A stretch of DNA of 64,000 nt from Superficieibacter sp. HKU1 (lineage in GTDB: Bacteria > Pseudomonadota > Gammaproteobacteria > Enterobacterales > Enterobacteriaceae): positions 4,650,001 to 4,714,000 of the forward strand of contig NZ_CP119754.1 of the NCBI RefSeq assembly GCF_029319185.1. Reading direction: 5' to 3'. The first letter of the stretch is position 1; each line of letters begins with the position of its first letter. The notes under the pieces were generated by a model, which had not been told where the DNA came from, searched no databases, and saw only the letters and a program-made list of their open reading frames with translations. Made by a program: the position numbers and the translations under genes. Positions 8,776 through 17,373 of the stretch are shown in pieces.

Positions 8776-8887
8776 CGGGGCGGTTCACCTTCTTCGTCTG
8801 TTTGCCTGGGAAGACCGGAATCTCCCTAACCCTGTTCAGCGTATTAACATCACCTTACAGCCGGTGGGTTTTCTTACGCTCAACGAT

Positions 8888-8926
8888 AATGTATTTTTAT
8901 TCATAAATACTGCATGAATATTGATA
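8888..8926. promoter_or_regulatory. Paired ARG boxes (ArgR operator) between argC and argE
   Basis: Two 18-bp imperfect palindromes separated by 3 bp match the ArgR consensus (TNTGAATWWWWATTCANW): AATGTATTTTTATTCATA at 8888-8905 and ACTGCATGAATATTGATA at 8909-8926. This arrangement and spacing are typical of ArgR hexamer operators, and the site sits between the divergent argE and argCBH. Confidence 0.9.
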
Positions 8927-8952
8927 CTATCATGACCCGAGGCGTGTCAACA

Positions 8953-10104
8953 ATGAAAAAGAACTTACCCCCATTTATCGAGATTTACCGCGCCCTGATT
9001 GCCACACCGTCCATCAGCGCGACGGAAGAAGCGCTTGATCAGAGTAATGCGTCTTTAATCAATCTGCTGGCAGGCTGGTTTGGCGATTTGGGATTTAACG
9101 TTGAAGTGCAGCCGGTACCGGATACGCGCAACAAATTCAATATGCTGGCCAGCATTGGGCACGGCGCGGGCGGACTGTTGCTCGCCGGGCATACCGATAC
9201 GGTGCCGTTTGACGACGGCCGCTGGACGCGCGACCCGTTCACCCTGACCGAGCATGAAGGCAAACTCTACGGTCTTGGCACGGCGGATATGAAAGGCTTC
9301 TTTGCTTTTATCCTCGATGCCTTGCGCGATGTAGACGTAACGCAGTTGAAAAAGCCACTCTATATTCTGGCGACCGCCGATGAAGAGACCAGCATGGCGG
9401 GTGCGCGTTACTTCTCAGAGACCACGGCGTTGCGTCCGGACTGCGCCATCATCGGCGAGCCTACCTCCTTGCAGCCGGTACGCGCGCATAAAGGGCATAT
9501 TTCCAGTGCGATCCGCGTGCTCGGGCAGTCCGGCCACTCCAGCGATCCGGCGCGCGGCGTCAATGCGATTGAACTGATGCACGACGCCATTGGGCGGATC
9601 ATGCACCTGCGCGACGACTTAAAAGAGCGCTATCACTATGAGGCGTTTACCGTTCCGTACCCGACGCTGAATCTGGGCGCGATCCACGGCGGCGATGCCT
9701 CTAACCGTATCTGCGCCTGCTGCGAACTGCATATGGATATCCGGCCGCTGCCTGGCATGACGCTCGACGATTTGAACGGCCTGCTGAATGAAGCGCTGGC
9801 TCCCGTCAGCGAACGCTGGCCGGGCCGTCTGAACGTGGCAGAGCTGCATCCGCCGATCCCCGGCTACGAATGCCCGCCGGATCATCAACTGGTGCAGGTG
9901 GTCGAGAAGCTACTCGGCGCGCAGACTGAGGTGGTGAACTACTGTACCGAAGCGCCGTTCATTCAGACGCTGTGTCCGACGCTGGTGCTGGGCCCGGGCT
10001 CCATTAACCAGGCGCACCAGCCGGATGAGTATCTGGAAACCCGCTTTATCAAGCCAACGCGTGAGTTGATTACTCAGGTCGTGCACCACTTTTGCTGGCA
10101 CTGA
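8953..10104 (+). CDS. argE: ArgE, acetylornithine deacetylase
   Basis: Hydrolyses N-acetylornithine to ornithine and acetate in linear arginine synthesis. The ATG at 8953 (MKKNLPPFIEIYRAL) gives 383 residues, as in E. coli; an upstream in-frame ATG at 8914 lies inside the ARG boxes and is unlikely. M20 metallopeptidase signatures are visible: LLLAGHTDTVPFD (zinc His near residue 80), LYGLGTADMKGF (bridging Asp), TADEETSMAGA (catalytic and zinc glutamates), and a late zinc-type histidine in INQAHQPDEYL. It is divergent from argCBH. Confidence 0.98.
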   Translation: MKKNLPPFIEIYRALIATPSISATEEALDQSNASLINLLAGWFGDLGFNVEVQPVPDTRNKFNMLASIGHGAGGLLLAGHTDTVPFDDGRWTRDPFTLTEHEGKLYGLGTADMKGFFAFILDALRDVDVTQLKKPLYILATADEETSMAGARYFSETTALRPDCAIIGEPTSLQPVRAHKGHISSAIRVLGQSGHSSDPARGVNAIELMHDAIGRIMHLRDDLKERYHYEAFTVPYPTLNLGAIHGGDASNRICACCELHMDIRPLPGMTLDDLNGLLNEALAPVSERWPGRLNVAELHPPIPGYECPPDHQLVQVVEKLLGAQTEVVNYCTEAPFIQTLCPTLVLGPGSINQAHQPDEYLETRFIKPTRELITQVVHHFCWH

Positions 10105-10460
10105 TCCCGGCAAAAAAAGGAGAAAATCAGGCGATTTATATAAGCGCAACTTATCTGTTCGCCAGTGAGTTAACTTTCGTAAATTGCGGCGATTTATTCG
10201 TTTGCTGAAGCGATTTCGCAGCAATTGACGTCAGGGGTTTTACGTGGCTTTATAAAAGACGATGTCATATACCCGATGCGTTAGTTTGTGGAGCATGGGT
10301 ATATACACAAAATCATTCAAGTTGCATCAAGGCGGCAAGAGAATGAATCCCCGGGAGCGTACATGAGTACGTGACTGGGGTGAATGAACGCAGCCAACGC
10401 AGAGGCAGCTTGAAGGATGACGTGTATAACAAAATAAAATGAATGGGGTGTCTGGGTAAC
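10105..10460. other. argE-ppc intergenic region (356 bp)
   Basis: No gene is apparent. The first 200 bp, with AT-rich stretches near 10117-10145 and 10182-10200, probably hold the ppc promoter. The last third is a complete ERIC element. I see no convincing argE terminator; a purine-rich AAAAAAAGGAGAAAA follows the stop codon. Confidence 0.7.
10302..10428. repeat. ERIC element (127 bp) upstream of ppc
   Basis: A complete enterobacterial repetitive intergenic consensus element. The ends are inverted repeats (TATACAC / GTGTATA), with AATCATTCAAGTTGC mirrored by GGCAGCTTGAAGGATGA. The conserved centre includes GAATCCCCGGGAGCGTACAT and GTACGTGACTGGGGTGA. It ends 32 bp before the ppc start, so it lies within the ppc leader or between its promoter and gene. 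Confidence 0.93.
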
Positions 10461-13112
10461 ATGAACGAACAATATTCCGCATTGCGTAGTAATGTCAGTA
10501 TGCTCGGCAAGCTGCTGGGAGAGACCATTAAAGATGCGCTGGGAGAGAACATTCTCGACCGCGTAGAGACCATCCGTAAGCTGTCTAAATCCTCCCGCGC
10601 AGGTAATGAGGCTAACCGTCAGGAGTTGCTCACTACCCTGCAAAACTTGTCGAATGACGAACTGCTGCCGGTAGCCCGCGCCTTTAGCCAGTTTTTAAAC
10701 CTGGCGAATACCGCCGAGCAGTACCACAGCATCTCACCGAAAGGCGAAGGTGCCAGCAATCCGGAAATCATTGCCCGCACCCTGAAGAAACTGAAAAACC
10801 AGCCTGAACTGAACGAGGCAATCATTAAGAAAGCCGTTGAGTCCCTGTCGCTGGAAATGGTGTTGACCGCGCACCCGACGGAAATCACCCGCCGCACGCT
10901 GATTCATAAGATGGGCGAGGTAAACGCCTGCCTTAAGCAGCTTGATAATAACGATCTGGTGGATTACGAGCGCAACCAGCTGATGCGCCGTCTGCGTCAG
11001 CTGATCGCCCAGTCATGGCATACCGATGAAATCCGCAAACATCGCCCGACGCCGGTGGATGAAGCAAAATGGGGCTTCGCGGTCGTTGAAAACAGTCTGT
11101 GGGAAGGTGTTCCGAACTACCTGCGCGAGCTGAACGAACAGCTGGAAGAACATCTGGGCTATCGCCTGCCCGTGGATTTTGTTCCGATACGCTTCACCTC
11201 CTGGATGGGCGGCGACCGCGACGGCAACCCAAACGTAACCGCTGATATTTCTCGCCACGTCCTGTTGCTGAGCCGCTGGAAAGCGACCGATCTGTTCCTG
11301 AAAGACATTCAGCTGCTGATCTCCGAACTGTCAATGGTCGAGTGTAGCGACGAGCTGCGCGAGCGGGTCGGCGAAGCGGGCGCGCAGGAGCCGTACCGCT
11401 ACCTGCTGAAAAACCTGCGCGGTCAGTTGATGGCGACGCAGACCTGGCTGGAAGCGCGTCTTAAAGGCCAGCGTCTGCCAAAACCGACCGGGCTGCTGAC
11501 GCAGAATGAACAATTGTGGGAGCCGCTCTACGCCTGCTATCAATCGCTTCAGGCCTGTGGCCTTGGCATTATCGCCAACGGCGAACTGCTCGATACACTG
11601 AGACGCGTGAAGTGCTTCGGCGTGCCGCTGGTACGCATTGATATCCGCCAGGAGAGCACACGCCATACCGAAGCGCTGGGCGAACTGACCCGCTATCTCG
11701 GCATTGGCGACTACGAAAGCTGGTCGGAAGCCGACAAGCAGGCGTTCCTGATCCGCGAGCTGAACTCCAAACGTCCTCTGCTGCCGCGCCAGTGGGAGCC
11801 AAGCGAAGAAACCCGTGAAGTGCTCGACACCTGCAAAGTGATTGCCGAAGCGCCGTACGGCTCTGTGGCGGCCTACGTTATCTCGATGGCAAAAACTCCG
11901 TCTGACGTTCTGGCCGTTCATCTGCTGCTGAAAGAAGCGGGCATCGGCTTCGCGCTGCCGGTCGCGCCGCTGTTTGAAACGCTGGACGACCTGAATAACG
12001 CCAACGATGTAATGAGCCAGTTGCTGAATATCGACTGGTATCGCGGCTTTATCCAGGGCAAGCAGATGGTCATGATCGGCTACTCTGACTCGGCAAAAGA
12101 TGCGGGCGTCATGGCCGCCTCCTGGGCGCAATATCAGGCGCAGGATGCACTGATTAAAACCTGTGAAAAAGCCGGTATTGAACTGACCCTGTTCCACGGT
12201 CGCGGCGGCTCAATTGGCCGCGGCGGCGCGCCGGCCCACGCGGCGCTGCTCTCACAACCGCCGGGTAGCCTGAAAGGCGGGCTGCGCGTAACCGAGCAGG
12301 GCGAAATGATCCGCTTTAAATATGGCCTGCCAGAGATCACCATCAGCAGCCTGTCGCTCTATACCGGGGCGATTCTCGAAGCTAACCTGCTGCCGCCGCC
12401 GGAGCCGAAAGAAACATGGCGGCACATCATGGATGAGCTTTCTGACATCTCCTGCGATATGTATCGCGGCTTTGTCCGTGAAAACGAAGATTTTGTTCCT
12501 TACTTCCGTTCCGCAACGCCGGAGCAGGAGCTGGGCAAATTGCCGCTCGGTTCGCGCCCGGCGAAACGTCGCCCGACCGGCGGCGTGGAATCGCTGCGCG
12601 CTATTCCGTGGATTTTCGCCTGGACACAGAACCGCCTGATGCTGCCCGCCTGGCTGGGTGCTGGCGCGGCGCTGCAAAAAGTGGTGGAAGACGGCAAGCA
12701 GAGCGAACTGGAAGCGATGTGCCGCGACTGGCCGTTCTTCTCAACCCGCCTGGGGATGCTGGAAATGGTCTATTCCAAAGCCGACCTGTGGCTGGCGGAA
12801 TACTACGATCAGCGGCTGGTGAAAAAGGAGCTCTGGCCGCTGGGCGTCGAGCTGCGTGAACTGCTGGAAGATGATATTAAAGTGGTGCTGGCTATCGCCA
12901 ACGACTCGCATCTGATGGCGGATCTGCCGTGGATAGCCGAGTCGATTCAGTTGCGTAACGTCTATACCGATCCCCTGAACGTCCTGCAAGCCGAGCTGCT
13001 GCACCGTTCGCGCCGCGCCGAGGAAGAAGGCAAAGAGCCGGATCCGCGCGTCGAGCAGGCGCTGATGGTCACCATCGCGGGCGTGGCCGCCGGTATGCGT
13101 AATACGGGCTAA
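10461..13112 (+). CDS. ppc: Ppc, phosphoenolpyruvate carboxylase
   Basis: Anaplerotic enzyme that carboxylates PEP to oxaloacetate. Starting at ATG 10461 (MNEQYSALRSNVSMLG) gives 883 residues, equal to E. coli. Catalytic motifs are present: VLTAHPTEITRRTL with the essential His near residue 138, FTSWMGGDRDGNPNVT, the GYSDSAKDAGVMAASW loop, and the FHGRGGSIGRGGAPAH glycine loop near residue 580. The C-terminal VTIAGVAAGMRNTG is the usual allosteric-domain end. It is monocistronic, with an ERIC element directly upstream. Confidence 0.98.
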   Translation: MNEQYSALRSNVSMLGKLLGETIKDALGENILDRVETIRKLSKSSRAGNEANRQELLTTLQNLSNDELLPVARAFSQFLNLANTAEQYHSISPKGEGASNPEIIARTLKKLKNQPELNEAIIKKAVESLSLEMVLTAHPTEITRRTLIHKMGEVNACLKQLDNNDLVDYERNQLMRRLRQLIAQSWHTDEIRKHRPTPVDEAKWGFAVVENSLWEGVPNYLRELNEQLEEHLGYRLPVDFVPIRFTSWMGGDRDGNPNVTADISRHVLLLSRWKATDLFLKDIQLLISELSMVECSDELRERVGEAGAQEPYRYLLKNLRGQLMATQTWLEARLKGQRLPKPTGLLTQNEQLWEPLYACYQSLQACGLGIIANGELLDTLRRVKCFGVPLVRIDIRQESTRHTEALGELTRYLGIGDYESWSEADKQAFLIRELNSKRPLLPRQWEPSEETREVLDTCKVIAEAPYGSVAAYVISMAKTPSDVLAVHLLLKEAGIGFALPVAPLFETLDDLNNANDVMSQLLNIDWYRGFIQGKQMVMIGYSDSAKDAGVMAASWAQYQAQDALIKTCEKAGIELTLFHGRGGSIGRGGAPAHAALLSQPPGSLKGGLRVTEQGEMIRFKYGLPEITISSLSLYTGAILEANLLPPPEPKETWRHIMDELSDISCDMYRGFVRENEDFVPYFRSATPEQELGKLPLGSRPAKRRPTGGVESLRAIPWIFAWTQNRLMLPAWLGAGAALQKVVEDGKQSELEAMCRDWPFFSTRLGMLEMVYSKADLWLAEYYDQRLVKKELWPLGVELRELLEDDIKVVLAIANDSHLMADLPWIAESIQLRNVYTDPLNVLQAELLHRSRRAEEEGKEPDPRVEQALMVTIAGVAAGMRNTG

Positions 13113-13122
13113 TTTCCCACAA

Positions 13123-13153
13123 CACCTCTTGCGCCCGCCGGGCGTGAGAGGTG
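13123..13153 (+). terminator. Hairpin after ppc
   Basis: The inverted repeat CACCTCT / AGAGGTG encloses a GC-rich inner stem (GCGCCCGCCGGGCG), 11 bp after the ppc stop. No T run follows, so it may be a 3'-end stabiliser and not a true intrinsic terminator. Confidence 0.5.
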
Positions 13154-13267
13154 AAAACCGTCCCTCTCAACCTCCGTTTTTTACTTCCCTTATGGCACAC
13201 AAAATTTAAGGTTGGCTTAATGTTCGGCCGCTACGCTTGCCGGTAACTTTTTTTACGGGTCAAACGT

Positions 13268-15001
13268 ATGGTTACCGCACATTCGCAGCCTGCACAGGCA
13301 TTCAGCTGGAAAGCCCTCGGCTGGGCTTTACTCTACTTTTGTTTTTTCTCCACGGCATTACAGGCTGTGATCACCTTCAGCGGTTTTAGCGGCACTAACG
13401 GCCTGCGCGACTCGTTGCTGTTCAGTTCACTATGGCTTATTCCGCTTTTTCTATTTCCGCAACGCACCCGCCTTATTGCCGCCGTTATCGGCGTCGTGCT
13501 GTGGGCATCGTCCATCGCGGTGCTGAGTTACTACGTGATTTATGGGCAGGAATTCTCGCAAAGCGTGCTGTTCGTGATGTTCGAAACTAACGCCAGTGAA
13601 GCCAGTGAATACGTAAGCCAGTATTTCAGTCTGAAGCTGGTGCTGGTGGCCATTGCCTATACGGTGGTAACTATCCTGCTGTGGTCGCGCCTGCGCCCGG
13701 TTTATATCCCTAAACCCTGGCGCTGGGTAGTGTCTTTCGCCCTGCTCTATGGGCTTATCCTGAATCCCGTCGCCAGCAATATGCTGATGAAAGATAAGTC
13801 ATTCGGGCGATCGGTGGCCTCGCTCTCGACGCGTCTGGAGCCTGCGGCACCGTGGCAATTTGTCACCGGCTACTATCAATACCGCCGACAGCTGGACAGC
13901 CTGAACCGGCTGCTGGATAAAAACAGCGCGCTTCCTCCGCTGGAAAACCTGCGCGACAGCTCAGGCAATATGCCGCGCACGCTGGTGCTGGTGATCGGCG
14001 AATCTACCCAGCGTGGACGTATGAGCCTGTACGGTTATCCGCGTGAAACCACGCCGGAACTGGACGCGCTGCACAAAACCGATAAACACCTGACCGTATT
14101 CAATAACGTGGTGACCTCGCGCCCTTACACCATTGAGATCCTGCAACAGGCGCTGACCTTCGCCGACGAGAAGCATCCCGATCTGTATCTGACGCAGCCG
14201 TCGCTGATGAACATGATGAAGCAGGCGGGCTATAAAACGTTCTGGATCACCAATCAACAGACGTTGACCGCGCGTAACACCATGCTGACGGTATTCTCGA
14301 AGCAGACCGATAAGCAGTTCTATATGAACCAGGAGCGGATGCAGAGCGCCCGCGAGTATGACACTAACGTACTGGCGCCGTTTAAAGAAGTGCTGGCCGA
14401 TCCTGCGCCGAAGAAATTCATTATCGTGCATTTGCTGGGAACGCATATTAAGTACAAGTACCGTTATCCGGCAAATGAAGGGACTTTCGACGGCAAAACG
14501 GATGGCCTGCCTGCCGGATTAAACGCTGAGGAGCAGGAAGCGTATAACGACTATGACAACGCAAACCGCTATAACGACCATGTCGTTGCCAGCCTGATAA
14601 AGGATTATAAAGCGACCGATCCTGACGGTTTCCTGCTCTACTTCTCCGATCACGGGGAAGAAGTGTACGATACGCCGCCGCATCATACGCAGGGGCGCAA
14701 CGAAGAAGCGCCGACACGCCATATGTACACGATCCCCTTCCTGCTGTGGACGTCAGAAAAATGGCAGACGGCGCATCCGCGCGATGTCTCTGCGGATATC
14801 AACCGTAAGTACAGCAGCGCTGAGCTTATCCATACCTGGTCGGATTTGGCGGGTTTAACCTACGACGGCTATGACCCGGCGCGTTCCATTACCAACCCGC
14901 AGTTTAAAGAGGTCACGCGCTGGATTGGCAACCCATACAAGAAAAACGCCCTGATCGATTACGATACCCTGCCTTACGGCGATCGAAACGGTAATCATTA
15001 A
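13268..15001 (+). CDS. eptC: EptC (CptA/YijP), LPS core heptose phosphoethanolamine transferase
   Basis: Inner-membrane enzyme that adds phosphoethanolamine to phosphorylated heptose of the LPS core. The 577 residues equal E. coli. About five N-terminal membrane segments (residues 18-170) precede a periplasmic sulfatase-fold domain. Its nucleophile threonine is in VIGESTQRGRMSLYGYPRE (about residues 240-258), and metal-binding residues are in YFSDHGEEVYDTPPHH near residue 460. Start at ATG 13268. The gene stands alone between ppc and yijO, on the same strand. Confidence 0.96.
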   Translation: MVTAHSQPAQAFSWKALGWALLYFCFFSTALQAVITFSGFSGTNGLRDSLLFSSLWLIPLFLFPQRTRLIAAVIGVVLWASSIAVLSYYVIYGQEFSQSVLFVMFETNASEASEYVSQYFSLKLVLVAIAYTVVTILLWSRLRPVYIPKPWRWVVSFALLYGLILNPVASNMLMKDKSFGRSVASLSTRLEPAAPWQFVTGYYQYRRQLDSLNRLLDKNSALPPLENLRDSSGNMPRTLVLVIGESTQRGRMSLYGYPRETTPELDALHKTDKHLTVFNNVVTSRPYTIEILQQALTFADEKHPDLYLTQPSLMNMMKQAGYKTFWITNQQTLTARNTMLTVFSKQTDKQFYMNQERMQSAREYDTNVLAPFKEVLADPAPKKFIIVHLLGTHIKYKYRYPANEGTFDGKTDGLPAGLNAEEQEAYNDYDNANRYNDHVVASLIKDYKATDPDGFLLYFSDHGEEVYDTPPHHTQGRNEEAPTRHMYTIPFLLWTSEKWQTAHPRDVSADINRKYSSAELIHTWSDLAGLTYDGYDPARSITNPQFKEVTRWIGNPYKKNALIDYDTLPYGDRNGNH

Positions 15002-15015
15002 TTACGTCACAGGTT

Positions 15016-15040
15016 CAGGCCACTCTTTTAGGGTGGCCTG
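15016..15040 (+). terminator. Terminator-like hairpin, first copy, after eptC
   Basis: The palindrome CAGGCCACTC-TTTTA-GGGTGGCCTG lies 15 bp after the eptC stop. Its core at 15017-15039 is identical to the terminator at 15214-15236, but here no T run follows, so it may not terminate transcription. Confidence 0.6.
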
Positions 15041-15080
15041 AGGTTGATGACAAACCTGTTTGGCTATGGTGCACGCCGTT

Positions 15081-15182
15081 TTGCCGGGTGGCGGCTTCGC
15101 CTTACCCGGCCTAAGAAAACCTACAATATCAGCAATTTACACTATAAACGTAGGCCCGGTAAGCGTAGCGCCACCGGGCAAA
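15081..15182. repeat. REP pair (BIME) between eptC and yijO
   Basis: Two inverted REP units: TTGCCGGGTGGCGGCTTCGC continuing to CCCGGCC (15081-15113), and GTAGGCCCGGTAAGCGTAGC continuing to CGGGCAAAA (15150-15182). The pair is bracketed by two copies of the same hairpin. Confidence 0.88.
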
Positions 15183-15213
15183 ATTCCACGGGATAACGTT
15201 TGTCAGCAGTCTG

Positions 15214-15243
15214 AGGCCACTCTTTTAGGGTGGCCTTTTTTTA
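15214..15243 (+). terminator. Rho-independent terminator, second hairpin copy
   Basis: The same 23-nt hairpin core as at 15017-15039, here followed by a run of eight T (15235-15242), forming a canonical intrinsic terminator. It lies 47 bp upstream of yijO, probably ending eptC transcripts. Confidence 0.85.
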
Positions 15244-15289
15244 CGTTCAACGTTACTGTTTTGCTGTCTGCGTTCTATAAGGGATTAAC

Positions 15290-16150
15290 ATGTATCACGA
15301 CGTCAGCCATTTACTCTCCCGTCTTATCAGCGGTGCTGTCCCGCTGCGCCAGGTTTACTTTGCCAACACCAACGGCCCGACGCCGCAACTGGCTTACCAG
15401 GTCGATTTTCCTCGGCTGGAAATAGTGCTGGAAGGCGAGTTTTCCGATAGCGGCATTGTTGGAACCTCTGCAACCCTGAACACTGGCGATGTCCTGTACG
15501 TTCCGGCTGGCTGTTGGAACTTCCCACAATGGCAAACGCCAGTGACGACGCTTAGTATCCTGTTCGGCAAACAACAACTGGGTTTCAGCGTTGTGCTGTG
15601 GGATGGAAAACAGCATCAGAACCTTACGAAACAGCATGTTGCGCGCCGGGGGCCGCGTATTGGCTCTTTCCTGCTACAGACGCTTAATGAGATGCAGATG
15701 CAGCCTCAGGAGCAGCAAACCGCCAGGTTGATTGTCGCCAGTCTGTTGAGCCATTGCTGTGACCTGCTGGGCAGCCAGATCCAGACTGCATCACGCAGTC
15801 AGGCGCTATTTGAAGCCATTCGCAACTATATCGACGAACATTACCCCTCGCCGCTTACCCGGGAATCGGTCGCGCAGGCGTTTTATATTTCACCCAATTA
15901 CCTCTCGCACCTGTTTCAGAAAGCAGGATCCATCGGCTTCAACGAATACCTGAACTATACACGTCTGGAGCACGCCAGGGCGCTGCTGAAGGGTTATGAT
16001 CTGAAGGTTAAAGAGGTAGCGCACAGCTGTGGGTTTGTCGACAGCAACTACTTTTGTCGTCTGTTTCGCAAAAATACAGAGCGTTCACCGTCAGAGTATC
16101 GTCGGCAGTATCATAGCCAGTTGACGGAAAAGAAGGTCACGCCAGAATAA
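15290..16150 (+). CDS. yijO: YijO, AraC-family transcriptional regulator
   Basis: A 286-residue regulator matching E. coli YijO. The N-terminal half (residues 1-150) is a cupin-like ligand/dimer domain (LEIVLEGEFSDSG, GDVLYVPAGCWNFPQW). The C-terminal half carries two AraC helix-turn-helix units: SVAQAFYISPNYLSHLF near residues 203-219 and VKEVAHSCGFVDSNYFCRLFRK near 242-263. Its ligand and targets are not known to me. It converges on frwD, overlapping it by 14 bp, and its position next to the frw-pfl cluster makes it a plausible local regulator. That is inference. Confidence 0.93.
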   Translation: MYHDVSHLLSRLISGAVPLRQVYFANTNGPTPQLAYQVDFPRLEIVLEGEFSDSGIVGTSATLNTGDVLYVPAGCWNFPQWQTPVTTLSILFGKQQLGFSVVLWDGKQHQNLTKQHVARRGPRIGSFLLQTLNEMQMQPQEQQTARLIVASLLSHCCDLLGSQIQTASRSQALFEAIRNYIDEHYPSPLTRESVAQAFYISPNYLSHLFQKAGSIGFNEYLNYTRLEHARALLKGYDLKVKEVAHSCGFVDSNYFCRLFRKNTERSPSEYRRQYHSQLTEKKVTPE

Positions 16151-16493
16151 GATGGGTATGCTGCGGCGCAGAAAGGAGTTTACGCACGGCGCTCATCACC
16201 CGTTGAGGTTCCCGTAAAAAAGCGCTAATACCTGACTGGACATAGCGGCTCTGAGTAAAACGCTCCGCGCCCGCCAGCTCGATATCGGTGATCAACAGCA
16301 CCACATCTGCACGGCTGATCTCCTCTTGCGTTAAACGATTCTCAATGCCAAGCGCCCCCTGAGTTTCAATCTTTATACTCCACTTCTCCTGTTGGCAGAG
16401 CTTTTCCAGACGTTCGGCAGCCATATAGGTATGCGCCACGCCGCTCACACACGCGGTCACTGCCACCAGATATCGTACAGGTGCGACTGCCAT
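16137..16493 (-). CDS. frwD: FrwD, fructose-type PTS enzyme IIB-like protein
   Basis: A 118-residue phosphocarrier of the fructose-specific IIB family. The phospho-accepting cysteine is at residue 15 in VAVTACVSGVAHTYMAAERL. A strong ribosome site (AGGAGGTTAAC) precedes ATG 16493. The N-terminus (MAVAPVRYLV) is about five residues longer than E. coli FrwD. It is the last gene of the frwCB-pflDC-frwD cluster. Compared with FrwB it keeps the active-site segment, but the remainder differs (for example LLITDIELAGAERF), so it may serve a distinct IIC partner. Substrate unknown. Confidence 0.92.
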   Translation of the reverse strand: MAVAPVRYLVAVTACVSGVAHTYMAAERLEKLCQQEKWSIKIETQGALGIENRLTQEEISRADVVLLITDIELAGAERFTQSRYVQSGISAFLREPQRVMSAVRKLLSAPQHTHLILA

Positions 16494-16494
16494 G

Positions 16495-17373
16495 TTAACC
16501 TCCTGTCGTTACCTGAAAACCTGCGCGTTCCGCTATCTCACGCAATGCCGCCACCTCTTGCGCTGACGGAGCAGGAACATCCTTCATCGACCACTCCCGG
16601 CCCAGTAGTCGATATTTCGGTTCGCCATACCGATGGAAAGGTAACAGATGTATCTGCTTTATGCCTAAGGATGTCAGCAACGTCAACGCTTGTCGCAGGT
16701 TCTCCGCATTCAATGTATACCGGGGAACTAACGGCAAGCGAGGGATCACATTGATTCCCTTGTTTGCCAGCAGCTGCAAATTTTTCAGCACGCGCGGCAG
16801 ATTCATATTGACTACGTCGCGCGCCTGAGTCACGTCCATAATTTTGAGATCAAACAGCACCTCATCGCACATTTTTGCCAGCGGTAGCAGGCGGCTGGCC
16901 GGGGCGTCACCAGCGGTTTCAATGGCGCATTGGATCCCCGACCGCTTCAGGCGCTGTAAAAGACGGTTAGCGAAAGGCGCCTGCATCAGCACTTCACCAC
17001 CGGAAAGGGTAACTCCTCCGCCGGAGGAACGAAAAAAGAGTTCGTCTTTCAACACCTCACGTTCCAGTTCATCCAGTGTGATATCGCGGCCAATACGCTC
17101 AAACGCGCCGGACGGGCATTCATCGGCATCACGCAGGCACGGCGCACAGTGCAAACATTTGCTCTCACGTCGCACCGTCTCAATGCGTGGAGAGATGGAT
17201 TCAGGATTAGCACACCACGGGCAAGTGTGTGGGCAGCCTTTAAAAAAGACGACCGTGCGAATGCCTTGCCCATCATTAAGCGAATAACGCTGAATGTTGA
17301 AGATGCGTGCGATCTCATCGCCGTACGGCTCCTCAACCTCACAGCTGATGCGCGGTGCGGCGAATGATGTCAT
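16495..17373 (-). CDS. pflC: PflC, glycyl-radical enzyme activase (radical SAM)
   Basis: Iron-sulfur radical SAM enzyme that installs the glycyl radical on its partner, here PflD. The CX3CX2C cluster is in FKGCPHTCPWCANPES near residue 40, and a ferredoxin-like cluster is in CLHCAPCLRDADECPSGAF near residues 62-80. SGGGVTLSGGEVLMQ near residue 109 is the SAM-binding GGE motif. ATG 17373 gives 292 residues, as in E. coli. The start lies 35 bp inside the 3' end of pflD, so the pair is translationally coupled. Function in oxygen-free conditions is expected from the chemistry. Confidence 0.94.
   Translation of the reverse strand: MTSFAAPRISCEVEEPYGDEIARIFNIQRYSLNDGQGIRTVVFFKGCPHTCPWCANPESISPRIETVRRESKCLHCAPCLRDADECPSGAFERIGRDITLDELEREVLKDELFFRSSGGGVTLSGGEVLMQAPFANRLLQRLKRSGIQCAIETAGDAPASRLLPLAKMCDEVLFDLKIMDVTQARDVVNMNLPRVLKNLQLLANKGINVIPRLPLVPRYTLNAENLRQALTLLTSLGIKQIHLLPFHRYGEPKYRLLGREWSMKDVPAPSAQEVAALREIAERAGFQVTTGG

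Noticed and set aside
11331..12197. 288-codon open frame antisense to ppc
   Set aside because: Lies wholly inside a conserved essential-type gene and has no domain, start signal or neighbour to support it.
15081..15182. CRISPR-like repeat
   Set aside because: Only two inverted units with REP sequence; no regular direct repeats or spacers anywhere in the window.
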